The position numbers were made by a program, and so were the translations under genes. A stretch of DNA of 64,000 bases, taken from Novosphingobium terrae (GTDB lineage Bacteria > Pseudomonadota > Alphaproteobacteria > Sphingomonadales > Sphingomonadaceae). The notes under the pieces are model-generated. The model did no database searches, had not been told where the DNA came from, and saw only the letters and a program-made list of their open reading frames with translations. The stretch covers positions 3,410,001 to 3,474,000 of the forward strand of contig NZ_JABVZR010000001.1 in assembly GCF_017163935.1 (NCBI RefSeq), in the 5' to 3' direction. Positions 45,386 to 54,662 of this stretch are shown here, piece after piece (position 1 is the first letter of the stretch; every line of letters begins with the position of its first letter).

Positions 45386-46073
45386 TCATCCCCAGGCTTC
45401 GGGGCTTAACAGCGTCAGATCATCGAGAGACTTGGACCATTCGGACCAAAGCTTTTCAAAGTCCCACCAAGGCTGAACCTGGGCGGCAAAATGCTGGCGG
45501 AACACCGTTGAAGTGGCCCCCTTTGTGGGCAGAAAATGGAAATCATCCATAGCAAGGCCGGGGAAATCGACCGCAACATCCAATCGCGTGATCTTGCCAT
45601 GCTTCAAAAAATACTCCCATCCCCCCGGCATCAAAGTGATCAGCACGATATGCAAATCTTGGATGCCCTGAGGCCCCAGATCGACGGGGACGAAATCCAG
45701 GCGAAGCCGCGTCGCCAGTTTCTTGTCCTCGCCCACATACTCCTTCATCTGGAAATATGGACGCTTTTTCTGGATTGGAAGATGAGCCAGCGGTGAGCCT
45801 AGCCGCAAGCTGATACTCGCCCTGGGACTTAACGCGGTGGACATTAGACTTGTCGTGCTTGACCGCGTGCCACACGGTATCCCTGATCATGGCGCCATCC
45901 CGCTCGTCAGCAATGTCCAGAACCACAGAGAGCCTATCTATCAAAGGTCCTTTATATAACATTTTTGGATCAGGTGTGTCTGGGGTGGGTTTTCTGTCTC
46001 CGGGGATATTGGCTTTTATAGAAGAGCCCTGCTTTTTCGGGGAAATTGTGATCGCCACGAAGCCGGTTCCCAT
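45386..46073 (-). pseudogene. Frameshifted replication-initiation protein
   Basis: Two overlapping frames read as one protein. The first part starts MGTGFVAITISPKKQGSSIK and includes IDRLSVVLDIADERDGAMI and GEYQLAARL. Around 45780-45800 it shifts to a frame reading RPYFQMKEYVGEDKKLATRL then LDFVPVDLG and KHGKITRLDVAVDFPG, ending at 45386. ITRLDVAVDFP is like the Rep_trans/RstA-type replication-initiation fold of rolling-circle plasmids and filamentous phages. The C-terminal portion looks truncated as well. Suggests the small island once replicated or derives from such an element. Confidence 0.5.
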
Positions 46074-46327
46074 TGCGAGCGATGCGCTCTTCCGTGGGAA
46101 CCCTGTGGCAGGGCATTGGTAAACGATCCGTGCCCATCGACTGGATCGTACATCCGATCCCGCCTCTTAGCCCCCTGCTCATCCACTGTTTTCAGCATCT
46201 TTGCGACGTCTGGAAATCATCCAGCTAATGCCCAAACCATTTTACCGACGAAAGGTAAGTCATTGAAACATAAGGGCCGAAATAAGCCTATTTTACAGGA
46301 AGAATGGCGGATTTCCGCGGTTTCCCT

Positions 46328-46369
46328 CCAGCTTGGAAGGCTGGAGCTTTACCACTAAGCTATACCCGC
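46328..46369. repeat. Attachment-site repeat, tRNA-Gly 5' half (copy B)
   Basis: 42 bp identical to 41199-41240. It marks the right boundary of the 5.1-kb island. Only the tRNA 5' half is present, so it is not a working tRNA. Confidence 0.8.
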
Positions 46370-46475
46370 TCAGATCAGGTCTTTGGCCATGACAGGCGCC
46401 ATCGCTTGACCGGATGAAACCATCCCGGCGATGCGCCTGCCGCTTGCCATGAGACTTGCCGGCTCGTCAATGGCA
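46370..46475 (-). pseudogene. Second integrase C-terminal tail remnant
   Basis: On the minus strand the sequence reads DEPASLMASGRRIAGMVSSG and ends with TGA at 46370-46372, directly at the edge of repeat copy B. It matches DEAAIVVAIGRRIAGDL at the end of the remnant at 41290. Only a few tens of codons remain. Confidence 0.45.
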
Positions 46476-46503
46476 ATCCGTCAGCCAGTCCCCAGTTTGG
46501 CGA

Positions 46504-47073
46504 TCAGTGCCCCGGAAAATCCATCAGCGCATCCACGGTGATGCCCTCTGCGCGCAGCTTTTCCGCGCCGCCCAGATCGGGCAGGTCGATGGCGAAGAGC
46601 GCATGGGTGACCTGCGCCCCCGCGCGGCGCAGCAATTGCGTCGCGGCCAGAGCCGTACCGCCGGTGGCGATCAGGTCGTCGAGGATCACCACGCGCTGGC
46701 CCTGGCTGATGGCTTCGGGATCGATCTCCAGCGTGTCGGTGCCATATTCCAGCGCATAGTCGATCGCCAGCACCGGCACCGGCAGCTTGCCCGGCTTGCG
46801 CACCGGCGCGAAGGGCAGTTCCAGCCGCGCCGCCACCGCCGCGCCAAAAATGAAGCCGCGCGCCTCCATGCCGGCAATGGCCTGCGCCCCCGCAGCTTCA
46901 GCGCGGTCGGCCAGCAGGCGAACGCTGGCGGCAAAGCCCGCGCCATGGCCGATCAGCGTGGTGATGTCGCGGAACAGGATGCCCGGCTTGGGGAAATCGG
47001 GCACGCTGCGCACCAGCGCCTTCAGGTCTTCGGCCTCAAGCACATCGGCTCTCACGATCACGTCGGCAGTCAT
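46504..47073 (-). CDS. apt: Adenine phosphoribosyltransferase
   Basis: 189 residues. Begins MTADVIVRADVLEAEDLKAL; contains PDFPKPGILFRDITTL, AGMEARGFIFGAAVA and the PRPP loop VVILDDLIATGGTALAA near residue 128. It salvages adenine to AMP with PRPP in the cytoplasm. Length matches the family. It follows petC by 80 bp on the same strand and may be read from the pet promoter, but a hairpin between them could end most transcripts. Confidence 0.95.
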   Translation of the reverse strand: MTADVIVRADVLEAEDLKALVRSVPDFPKPGILFRDITTLIGHGAGFAASVRLLADRAEAAGAQAIAGMEARGFIFGAAVAARLELPFAPVRKPGKLPVPVLAIDYALEYGTDTLEIDPEAISQGQRVVILDDLIATGGTALAATQLLRRAGAQVTHALFAIDLPDLGGAEKLRAEGITVDALMDFPGH

Positions 47074-47098
47074 TCCCGCGTCCTTTCATCACGCCAGA

Positions 47099-47128
47099 GG
47101 CCCCCTGCATCCTGCGATGCAAGGGGCC
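47099..47128 (-). terminator. Candidate hairpin terminator after petC
   Basis: Arms 47099-47111 and 47116-47128 pair at 12 of 13 positions with a 4-nt loop. It lies 26 bp after the petC stop, but no T-run follows, so it may be an attenuator or mRNA 3'-end stabiliser. Confidence 0.5.
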
Positions 47129-47153
47129 CCCGTTTCGTCAGCCTTTAGCGACC

Positions 47154-47969
47154 TCAGTGCTTCTTGTCAGCCCAGACGTTGCGGTAAGCCATATAGGCCA
47201 GCACCGAAGCGAAGAGCAGGAAGCCCAGCACCGGCCAGCCCGTCTGGTGGCGCTTTTCCAGCTTGGGCTCGGCGGTCCACACCAGGAAGGCGGCGACATC
47301 GGTGGCCATCTGGTCAACCGTGGCCTTGGTGCCATCCTTGTAGGAGACCTGACCCTCGCTGGAGAGCGGCGGCGGCATGGCGATGTTCAGATTGGCAAAG
47401 TAGGGGTTGTAGAAGAGGCCGTCGGGCGTCTTGCTCTCCGGATACTTCTTGAGCAGCTCGGCGGGCTGGTCGGCATAGCCGGTCAGCAGCGAGTGGACAT
47501 AGGCCGCCCCGCCATGGCGCGCCTTGGTGATCAGCGACAGATCGGGCGGCGTGCCCGAACCACCATAGACCACGGGCGGGAAGTGATCGGTCGGCACGCC
47601 GTCGCGCGTCTTCAGCTCGCCGGTGGCGGGATTGTAGACGGGCACCTTGAAGCCGGCGGCGATCGCCTTCACTTCCGGATCGTTGTAGCCCAGCTCCTTC
47701 AGGTCACGGAAGGCGACATATTTGATCGCGTGGCAGGCCGAGCAGACTTCCTTGTAAACCTGGAAGCCGCGCTGCACCTGCTGGCGGTTGAAGGTGCCGA
47801 AGGCGCCATCGCTTTGCAGCGAGAACTCTTCATTGGGCAGCTTGTGGAAGGCGGCCTCCACCGTCTTGGCGGGCGGCTCCGTGATGTAGCTGACAAGCCC
47901 CGTGCCGAAAGCGATCAGCAGGCAGAGGGTGAAGAAAGCCCCGATCAGGGCGGAAATCAGGCGGACCAT
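47154..47969 (-). CDS. petC: Cytochrome c1 of the bc1 complex
   Basis: 271 residues. An N-terminal hydrophobic segment (LIGAFFTLCLLIAFGTGLVS) acts as signal/anchor. Heme-binding CSACHAIKYVAFRD lies near residue 76, with the later methionine-ligand region around NIAMPPPLS. A C-terminal TM (WPVLGFLLFASVLAYMAY) anchors it. It passes electrons from the Rieske centre to cytochrome c on the periplasmic side. Third gene of petABC, 18 bp after petB. Confidence 0.95.
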   Translation of the reverse strand: MVRLISALIGAFFTLCLLIAFGTGLVSYITEPPAKTVEAAFHKLPNEEFSLQSDGAFGTFNRQQVQRGFQVYKEVCSACHAIKYVAFRDLKELGYNDPEVKAIAAGFKVPVYNPATGELKTRDGVPTDHFPPVVYGGSGTPPDLSLITKARHGGAAYVHSLLTGYADQPAELLKKYPESKTPDGLFYNPYFANLNIAMPPPLSSEGQVSYKDGTKATVDQMATDVAAFLVWTAEPKLEKRHQTGWPVLGFLLFASVLAYMAYRNVWADKKH

Positions 47970-47987
47970 GGATCTTCCTCCCTTCGC

Positions 47988-49289
47988 TTATTCGGCCGGG
48001 GCCGGGGTGGTTTCAACGTCCTTGCCGAGCACCGATTCAGTGATCGAGAAAGGCAGCGGCTGCGGGGTTTCGATCAGCGAAACCAGCGGCAGAATGATGA
48101 AGAAATGCAGGAAATAGTAGGCCGCCGCGATCTGGCTGATCATCACGAAGGGCTCTTCGGCGGGCGAGCCGCCGCAATAGCCCAGGATCAGCACGTCGAT
48201 CACCAGCAGCCAGTAGATCTTGCGGAAGGTGGGGCGGTAATGGCCCGAACGCACCGGCGACGTATCCAGCCAGGGCAGCGCGAACCACACCAGGATCGAG
48301 CTGAACATGGCCAGCACGCCCAGCAGCTTGGCGGGCACCAGCACCACATGGGTGAAGGGGATGGTCAGATCGGCGGTAAAAGCGCGCAGGATCGCGTAGA
48401 AGGGCCAGAAATACCATTCGGGCACGATATGCGCGGGGGTCTGCATCGGGTTGGCCGGGATGTAATTGTCCGGGTGGCCCAGCGCGTTGGGGAAGAAGAA
48501 CAGCAGCGCGCAATAGAGGAACAGGAACACCGCCAGCCCGAAGCCATCCTTGGCCGTGTAGTAAGGATGGAAAGGCACGGTGTCGCTCTCGCTCTTCACC
48601 TCGACGCCCGTGGGGTTCGAGGAGCCGGGGATATGCAGCGCCCAGATATGCAGGATCACCACGCCCAGAATGACAAAGGGCAGCAGGAAGTGCAGCGAGA
48701 AGAAGCGGTTGAGCGCCGCCTGATCCGGTGCGAAGCCGCCGAGCAGCCAAGTGTGAAGCCCATCGCCCACCAGCGGAATGGCGCTGAACAGACCGGTGAT
48801 GACCTGCGCGCCCCAGAAGCTCATCTGGCCCCATGGCAGCACATAGCCCATGAAGGCGGTGGCCATCATCAGCAGGAAGATCACCACGCCCAGCAGCCAG
48901 ATCATCTCGCGCGGGGCCTTGTAGCTGCCGAAGTAGAACCCCCGGAAGATATGGGCATAGACCACCACGAAGAAGGCGCTGGCACCATTGGCATGCGCGT
49001 AACGCAGCATCCAGCCCCAGTTGACGTCGCGCATGATATGTTCGGTGGAGTTGAAGGCGACATCGGTGTTGGCGGCATAATGCATCGCCAGAATGACCCC
49101 GGTCACGATCTGCAACATCAGGCAGAAACCGGCCAACACGCCGAAATTCCACATATAGTTCAGATTGCGCGGCACCGGATAGCCCGCGCCCACCGCATTG
49201 TAGACGAAGCGCGGCAGAGGCAGCTTTTCGTCCAGCCACACCATCGCCGGATGGCTCGGCTTGTATTCATTGGCCCATGGAAAACTCAT
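47988..49289 (-). CDS. petB: Cytochrome b of the bc1 complex
   Basis: 433 residues, polytopic with eight expected TM helices. Features: the N-terminal [15 protein letters not shown] segment with heme-ligand histidines in [10 protein letters not shown] and [17 protein letters not shown], the second heme pair in [20 protein letters not shown], and the Qo-site [12 protein letters not shown] near residue 290. Oxidises ubiquinol and moves protons. Usual length for alphaproteobacteria. Confidence 0.96.
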   Translation of the reverse strand: MSFPWANEYKPSHPAMVWLDEKLPLPRFVYNAVGAGYPVPRNLNYMWNFGVLAGFCLMLQIVTGVILAMHYAANTDVAFNSTEHIMRDVNWGWMLRYAHANGASAFFVVVYAHIFRGFYFGSYKAPREMIWLLGVVIFLLMMATAFMGYVLPWGQMSFWGAQVITGLFSAIPLVGDGLHTWLLGGFAPDQAALNRFFSLHFLLPFVILGVVILHIWALHIPGSSNPTGVEVKSESDTVPFHPYYTAKDGFGLAVFLFLYCALLFFFPNALGHPDNYIPANPMQTPAHIVPEWYFWPFYAILRAFTADLTIPFTHVVLVPAKLLGVLAMFSSILVWFALPWLDTSPVRSGHYRPTFRKIYWLLVIDVLILGYCGGSPAEEPFVMISQIAAAYYFLHFFIILPLVSLIETPQPLPFSITESVLGKDVETTPAPAE

Positions 49290-49330
49290 GGCAGAAATCC
49301 TCGCGTCTTGGCTCGCGTGGGAAGCGGCGT

Positions 49331-49897
49331 TCAGCCGATCTTGACGACGGTGGGCGATGTGAAGGCGTAATCCGGCACGACCAGATTCTTGGGCGCGGGG
49401 CCCTTCCGGATGCGTGCGGCCGTGTCATATTGCGACCCGTGGCAGGGGCAGAAATAGCCGCCGAACTCGCCGCGCGGCTCACCCTGGCCGGTGCCCAGCG
49501 GCACGCAGCCCAGATGGGTGCAGACGCCCATGGTGATCAGCCACTGGGTCTTGCCCGGCTTGGTGCGCTGCTCCAGCGTTTCGGGATCGCGCAGTTCGGA
49601 CAGCGGCACCGCATCGGCCTTGGAGATTTCCTCAGGCGTGAGATGCCTTACGAACACCGGCTGCTTGCGGAACACGGCCTTGATCGCCTGCCCCACGGCG
49701 ATGGCCGAAATATCGACCTCGGTCGACGCTTCGGCCAGCACATCGGCTGACGGCGCCATCTGGCTGATCAGCGGCACCAATGCCGCCAGAGCGCCAACCC
49801 CCGCCGCGCTGACGGCGGCCACTTCAATAAAATCGCGGCGACGCACGCCCGATGCCTCACTGCCCAGCCCCGTTTCGGCGGCTTCACTTTGCGTCAT
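49331..49897 (-). CDS. petA: Rieske iron-sulfur protein of the bc1 complex
   Basis: 188 residues from ATG 49897 ([10 protein letters not shown]); a longer reading from 49990 is not protein-like. [20 protein letters not shown] looks like a twin-arginine-type N terminus with a TM anchor. The cluster-binding [10 protein letters not shown] near residue 125 and CPCHGSQYD near 147 carry two Cys and two His. It takes electrons from ubiquinol at the Qo site to cytochrome c1. First gene of the operon; the 270 bp upstream should hold the promoter. Confidence 0.95.
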   Translation of the reverse strand: MTQSEAAETGLGSEASGVRRRDFIEVAAVSAAGVGALAALVPLISQMAPSADVLAEASTEVDISAIAVGQAIKAVFRKQPVFVRHLTPEEISKADAVPLSELRDPETLEQRTKPGKTQWLITMGVCTHLGCVPLGTGQGEPRGEFGGYFCPCHGSQYDTAARIRKGPAPKNLVVPDYAFTSPTVVKIG

Positions 49898-50166
49898 GAT
49901 CGAGCCTTGCCTCAATCGCCCTCCCGAAACAGATCCACCGGATCTGGCCCACAAGAACGCCCTGCACCACTGGCTTCCCGCCACCGGCAAGAAACCAAAC
50001 GAAACACTTCATCAGAACGCGTAACGGCGCGTGTTCAGGAATCCCCTGCCGCCGTTTCACCTCCCATGATCCACTGACTGTGTTTCACTGGCGGACGACG
50101 GCTTTTTTGAGTTTGATAAACATCAAAACCCTTCACCTCAACCGCATTTTTATTCTTTGCGAGCGT

Positions 50167-50967
50167 TCAGGGGCAGGCGATCAGCGAAAACTGCCGCCCA
50201 TAGGTCGCTTCCTGCCTGTGCGTGGCGCGTCGGAAGGAGAAAAATCCTTCTTCATCAGCATAGGTATCACGTGAGAGCGACTCGATCTGCCCGACACCGG
50301 CCAAAGCCAGCCGATGGGCCACATAAGGCTCCAGAGCGAACTGCCAGTGCCCTTCCCGCCCGGCAGCGAAGAAATGCCCAAGCGCCTCATCCTGCGCGAT
50401 AAAACGGGCGCGGAAGCCCTCATCCACCTCATAGCTGGCCTGAGCGATGCAGGGCCCGATCGCCGCCACGATGCGGTTGCGACTGGCACCCAGCGCGATC
50501 ATCGCCTCGACGGTCGCCTCGGCCACGCCGCAGAAAGCGCCTTTCCATCCGGCATGGGCCGCACCGACCACACCGGCCTGCACGTCAGCCAGCAGGATCG
50601 GCGCGCAATCGGCGGTGACGATGCCCAGCACCACGCCGGGCTTGTCCGTCACCAGAGCGTCGGCATGGGGGCGATGGGCATCGTCCCAGTCACCCGCCAC
50701 CACGCAATCGCCGGAATGGACCTGATAGACCGTCACCAGCCGCGCGCCCGGCGCCACGGCTGCCACGGCGCGGGCCCGGTTTTCCGCGATGGCTTCTCGC
50801 GCGTCATCGGCGCCCAGCCCCACGTTCAGCCCGGCGACGGCGCCGGTGGAGACCCCACCGCGCCGTCCCAGAAAACCATGCGGCACGCCTGTCAGCACAT
50901 CGGCGTGGAGTGCCTCGACGGGATTGCTGACCTCAACCAAGGCTCTTGCTCGCCTGCTCGAAGACAT
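50167..50967 (-). CDS. pgeF: PgeF/YfiH purine nucleoside phosphorylase-like protein
   Basis: 266 residues of the laccase-domain family (DUF152). Metal-site motifs: IVTADCAPILLAD near residue 120 and VGAAHAGWKGAFCGVAEATV near 140, then AIGPCIAQASYEVDEGF. Members act as broad purine nucleoside phosphorylase/adenosine deaminase or in peptidoglycan-edited amino acid control. Its start lies 35 bp inside the pepN 3' end, so the two are coupled. Confidence 0.9.
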   Translation of the reverse strand: MSSSRRARALVEVSNPVEALHADVLTGVPHGFLGRRGGVSTGAVAGLNVGLGADDAREAIAENRARAVAAVAPGARLVTVYQVHSGDCVVAGDWDDAHRPHADALVTDKPGVVLGIVTADCAPILLADVQAGVVGAAHAGWKGAFCGVAEATVEAMIALGASRNRIVAAIGPCIAQASYEVDEGFRARFIAQDEALGHFFAAGREGHWQFALEPYVAHRLALAGVGQIESLSRDTYADEEGFFSFRRATHRQEATYGRQFSLIACP

Positions 50968-53557
50968 CCTTGGAGAGGCCCGGCTGGGCGACGATCCGCT
51001 CCAGCTGCTCGCGCATCATCGCGCCGCGCACCGGCTCGACCCGGCGCCAGCGGCCCAGGGGCGGCACGAAACGCGCCGCCGTCTGGGCGTTGATCGGATC
51101 GAGCGCAAGGATCAGATCGCCGATCATGCGATAGCCCTCGCCGCTGGCATCATGGAAACCGGCGGGGTTGACCGCCAGTGCCATGAACAGCGCGCGCACC
51201 CGGTTGGGGTTGCTCATCGTGAAATCGGGATGCTCGGCCAGCGCCTTCACATGGTCCAGCACGCGCGGATGCAGCGAACCGGCCTGCAGGTTGAACCACT
51301 TGTCGATCACCAGCGGGTTGCCTTGATAGCGGGCGTGGAAATCGGCCAGCTTGTCCTCGCGCAGCGGGCTTTCAAGGCTGCACAGCACAGTCAGCGCGCC
51401 CTGGCGGTCGGTCATATTGTCCGCCGCGTCATATTGGGCGGCGGCGCGGATGGCGGCGGCTTCGGGCTCGCTGGCGGCGAGGTAGACCAGCGCCTGAGAC
51501 TTGACCTTGCGTGCCCCCTTGGACGCCGCATCATGGCCGAAAGCCACCGCGCTGACGCGATCGTGATGCGCGCGCAGCAGATCGCCCAGCTGCACGCCGA
51601 GCCATGCCTTCAGCCCCTCGCGCTCATCGTTGAGCACGCCCGGATCGCTGACCGGCAGACGCTCCGACAGGTAGCTATGCGTGGGCAGCATCAGCAATTC
51701 GCCCAGCATCAGATCGTCAAGAGCGCTGTCCTCCAGAATGGCGCGCAGAGCGGTGGCGATGCCTTCGCGGCCCGCAGCGCGTGCCTCATCGGACAAAGCG
51801 CCCGAGGTGGCGGCCACCAGATGACGCACGATCAGGCTCTGCATCGCCTCGTAACGGGCGAAAGGATCGTCATCATGCGCGGCGAGGAAGACCAGATCCT
51901 CCTCGCTCTCGTCGCTTTCCACCACCACGGGGGCGGAGAAGCCGCGGTTGATCGAGAGCACCGGGCGCGTGGCATGGCCCGTGAAATGGAAGCTGGCGCC
52001 TTCCTTTTCCAGCACCACCAGCTCTTCGCCGTGATGCTTGCCCGTCGCGCGGTCGAACAGAGCGATGCGCAGCGGGATCGGCATGGGCGCCTTGTCAGGC
52101 TGGCCGGGGGTGGCGGGCACGCTCTGGCTGAGATGCAGCGTGGCGGTGTCACCCTCATGGCTGAGCCGCGCAGTGACGGTGGGCGTGCCGGCCTGCGAGT
52201 ACCAGCGGCGGAACTGGGTGAGATCCAGCCCGGCGCCAGCCTCGATACTCTTGACGAAATCCTCGCAGGTGGCCGCCTCGCCATCATGGCGCTCGAAATA
52301 GAGGTCGGTGCCTTTGCGGAAGCGTTCCACGCCCGCCATGGTCCGCATCATGCGGATTACCTCGGCGCCCTTGTTGTAGACGGTCGCGGTGTAGAAATTG
52401 CTGATTTCCTGATAGGAATCCGGGCGGATCGGATGCGCCAAGGGGCCCGAATCCTCGGGGAACTGACTGCCGCGCAGCACGCGGACATCCTCGATGCGCT
52501 TGACCGGCTCGCTGCCCATATCCGCGCTGAACAGCTGATCGCGCAGCACCGTGAAGCCTTCCTTCAGGGAAAGCTGGAACCAGTCGCGGCAGGTGATGCG
52601 GTTGCCCGACCAATTGTGGAAATACTCATGGCCGATCACGCCTTCCACAGCGTCGAAATCGCCATCGGTGGCGGTGTCCTGCTCGGCCAGCACATAGCGG
52701 GTGTTGAAGATGTTGAGGCCCTTGTTCTCCATCGCCCCCATGTTGAAATCGGACACGGCGACGATGTTGAACAGGTCGAGGTCATACTCGCGCCCGAAGG
52801 CTTCCTCGTCCCAGCGCATGGAATTGATAAGGCTGCGCATCGCGTGAGCCGTGCGGGTTTCATCGCCGGCACGCGTCCAGATGTTCAAAGCCACCTCACG
52901 GCCCGACATGGTGGTGAAGCTGTCGCTGGTTGCCACCAGATCGCCCGCCACCAGTGCGAAGAGGTACGAAGGCTTGGGCCATGGGTCATGCCACTCGGCC
53001 CAATGCGCGCCCTCACCACAATCATCGCTGGCGATGCAATTGCCATTGGCCAGCAGCACCGGGAACAGGGCCTTGTCGCCCTCCATCCGCACGCGATAGA
53101 CGCTCAGCACATCGGGGCGGTCCGGGAAATAGGTGATGCGGCGGAAGCCCTCGGCCTCGCACTGCGTGCACAGCATCCCGCCCGAGCCATAAAGCCCCAT
53201 CAACTGGCTGTTGGCCGCAGGGTGAATCTGGGTAACGATCGAAATCTCATGGCTGTCGTCGGGCAGATCGATCAGCAGATCCTCGCCCTCCAGCCGCCAG
53301 TCATTGCGGACCACATCATCCACCTTGACCACCAGAGGCGTCAGCCCGTCGCCATTGAGGCGGATCGTGCCTTCCCCGCTGCCATCGGGATTGCGCTGCA
53401 CGCGCAGCAGGCTGGTCACCCGCGTCGCCTCCAGCCCCAGATGGAAATCGAGATCGACCTCGCTCACCAGCCACACCGGAGGCTGATAATCCTCCCGGCG
53501 GATCACGGTGGGGGCCTGAGGGGCGGCGGGGGCGCTAGGGCTCGTCTGGGCATCCAT
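50933..53557 (-). CDS. pepN: Aminopeptidase N
   Basis: About 874 residues from ATG 53557; AAGGAGG ends 4 bases upstream, while ATG 53560 sits too close to that site. M1 family: exopeptidase GAMENKGLNIFN near residue 265, zinc site VIGHEYFHNWSGNRITCRDW near 302, and catalytic Tyr in the ENFYTATVYNKGAEVIRMM-like region near 385. Full-length C-terminal helical domain. Removes N-terminal residues from peptides in the cytoplasm. Divergent from the SDR gene with a short shared promoter space. Confidence 0.95.
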   Translation of the reverse strand: MDAQTSPSAPAAPQAPTVIRREDYQPPVWLVSEVDLDFHLGLEATRVTSLLRVQRNPDGSGEGTIRLNGDGLTPLVVKVDDVVRNDWRLEGEDLLIDLPDDSHEISIVTQIHPAANSQLMGLYGSGGMLCTQCEAEGFRRITYFPDRPDVLSVYRVRMEGDKALFPVLLANGNCIASDDCGEGAHWAEWHDPWPKPSYLFALVAGDLVATSDSFTTMSGREVALNIWTRAGDETRTAHAMRSLINSMRWDEEAFGREYDLDLFNIVAVSDFNMGAMENKGLNIFNTRYVLAEQDTATDGDFDAVEGVIGHEYFHNWSGNRITCRDWFQLSLKEGFTVLRDQLFSADMGSEPVKRIEDVRVLRGSQFPEDSGPLAHPIRPDSYQEISNFYTATVYNKGAEVIRMMRTMAGVERFRKGTDLYFERHDGEAATCEDFVKSIEAGAGLDLTQFRRWYSQAGTPTVTARLSHEGDTATLHLSQSVPATPGQPDKAPMPIPLRIALFDRATGKHHGEELVVLEKEGASFHFTGHATRPVLSINRGFSAPVVVESDESEEDLVFLAAHDDDPFARYEAMQSLIVRHLVAATSGALSDEARAAGREGIATALRAILEDSALDDLMLGELLMLPTHSYLSERLPVSDPGVLNDEREGLKAWLGVQLGDLLRAHHDRVSAVAFGHDAASKGARKVKSQALVYLAASEPEAAAIRAAAQYDAADNMTDRQGALTVLCSLESPLREDKLADFHARYQGNPLVIDKWFNLQAGSLHPRVLDHVKALAEHPDFTMSNPNRVRALFMALAVNPAGFHDASGEGYRMIGDLILALDPINAQTAARFVPPLGRWRRVEPVRGAMMREQLERIVAQPGLSKDVFEQASKSLG

Positions 53558-53618
53558 CATGCCTCCTTCTGACGCAAAGGGTTTCGGTTTTCCAGCCCGT
53601 ACCTTATGGTTTTCGCCG

Positions 53619-54413
53619 ATGAGAGTGATGATGATCTTCGGCATGGGCTACACCGGCTCTGCCATCGCAACCGCGCTGCGCGCCCAGGGCTGGCTGGTCG
53701 ACGGCACCGGCACCCACGGCACCATGAGCTTCGACGACACCTACCGCGTCCACCGCGCGCTGGCACAGGCCACCGCCGTGATCTCCACCGCGCCCCCCAG
53801 CGAAGGCGAGGACCCGGTGCTGAGCCGCTATGGCGCCGTGCTGCATTCGCCATGGCTGGGCTATATCTCCTCCACCGGCGTCTATGGCGATGCGGGCGGG
53901 GCATGGGTCGATGAAAGCGCGCCGGTGGGTGGTGGTCGCCGCACGGTGCGCGTTTCCGCAGAGGCGCAATGGCTGGGGCGCGGGGCTCATGCCTTCCGCC
54001 TGCCCGGCATCTACGGCCCGGGCCGCAGCGCCTTCGACCGGTTGCGCGCAGGGCGCGCTCACCGGCTGGATCTGCCGGGACAGGTGTTCAGCCGGGTGCA
54101 TGTGGCCGATATCGTCAGCGCCGTGCTGCTGGCTCTGGAAACCGAGGCCGCGCCCGGTCCGTGGAACATCGCCGACGATGAGCCTTGCCATCAGAACCAT
54201 GTGATCGAGGAAGCCGCGCGGCTGCTGGGTGTTGAGGCGCCGCCTGCCGTGGGGCTGGACGACCCTTCTTTGTCCGAGGCCAGCCGGGGGTTCTATCGCG
54301 AGAACCGGCGAGTCGCCAATGGCAAGGCGCGGCGGGAGTTGGGGTGGAGGCCCTCTTTCCCAAGCTATCGGGAAGGGTTGAGAGGGATTCTGGAAGAAGA
54401 AAGTAAAAAGTGA
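53619..54413 (+). CDS. Atypical SDR NAD(P)-dependent epimerase/reductase
   Basis: 264 residues from ATG 53619: MRVMMIFGMGYTGSAIATAL, a GxGYxG dinucleotide site, then WLGYISSTGVYGDAGGAWVD with the active-site region and LPGIYGPGRSAFDRLRAG. Resembles YeeZ/atypical SDR proteins; substrate unknown. Divergent from pepN across ~60 bp. Its stop runs directly into a repeat whose first hairpin may end the transcript. Confidence 0.82.
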   Translation: MRVMMIFGMGYTGSAIATALRAQGWLVDGTGTHGTMSFDDTYRVHRALAQATAVISTAPPSEGEDPVLSRYGAVLHSPWLGYISSTGVYGDAGGAWVDESAPVGGGRRTVRVSAEAQWLGRGAHAFRLPGIYGPGRSAFDRLRAGRAHRLDLPGQVFSRVHVADIVSAVLLALETEAAPGPWNIADDEPCHQNHVIEEAARLLGVEAPPAVGLDDPSLSEASRGFYRENRRVANGKARRELGWRPSFPSYREGLRGILEEESKK

Positions 54414-54655
54414 AATGCGAGGGCCATCGCCCTCGCGCTCCCTTTAATGTCTGCGTTGTGCTTCGGGTTCGGCCTTAGGGCTGACGTCGCTGCGCCGCAG
54501 GCTTAAAAATCGCAGGGGAAGCGCTTGATGGAAGATTGCTTGCCTGCGGCGCCCGAGGTTGAACAGGTGGAGAGGCTGGGCGCACCAATTCGGCGCCACC
54601 GTCCTATCGTCGGAAGACGGAATGGGAGCGCGAGGGGGTAACCCCCTCGCATCTT
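54411..54655. repeat. Palindrome-ended ~240-bp repeat, copy 1
   Basis: Left end hairpin GCGAGGG/CCCTCGC (54417-54436) followed by GCTCCC; right end GGGAGC followed by hairpin GCGAGGGGG-TAA-CCCCCTCGC (54630-54650). The ends are therefore inverted copies of each other. The interior shares words with copy 2, such as CTGCGGCGCCC, CAGGTGGAGAG and CGTCGGAAGA. It fills the space between two convergent genes and has no coding content. Confidence 0.7.
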
Positions 54656-54662
54656 CCCTTCT

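Noticed and set aside
46321..46370. Second tRNA-Gly gene
   Set aside because: Only the 5' half and anticodon loop are present; there is no T arm or 3' acceptor strand, so it is an attachment-site copy.
47157..49370. Long plus-strand frame opposite petB and petC
   Set aside because: Antisense shadow rich in His/Arg/Gly without motifs; petB/petC on the other strand are unmistakable.
50789..53572. Long plus-strand frame opposite pepN
   Set aside because: Same codon-bias shadow effect; pepN carries the full M1 peptidase motifs.
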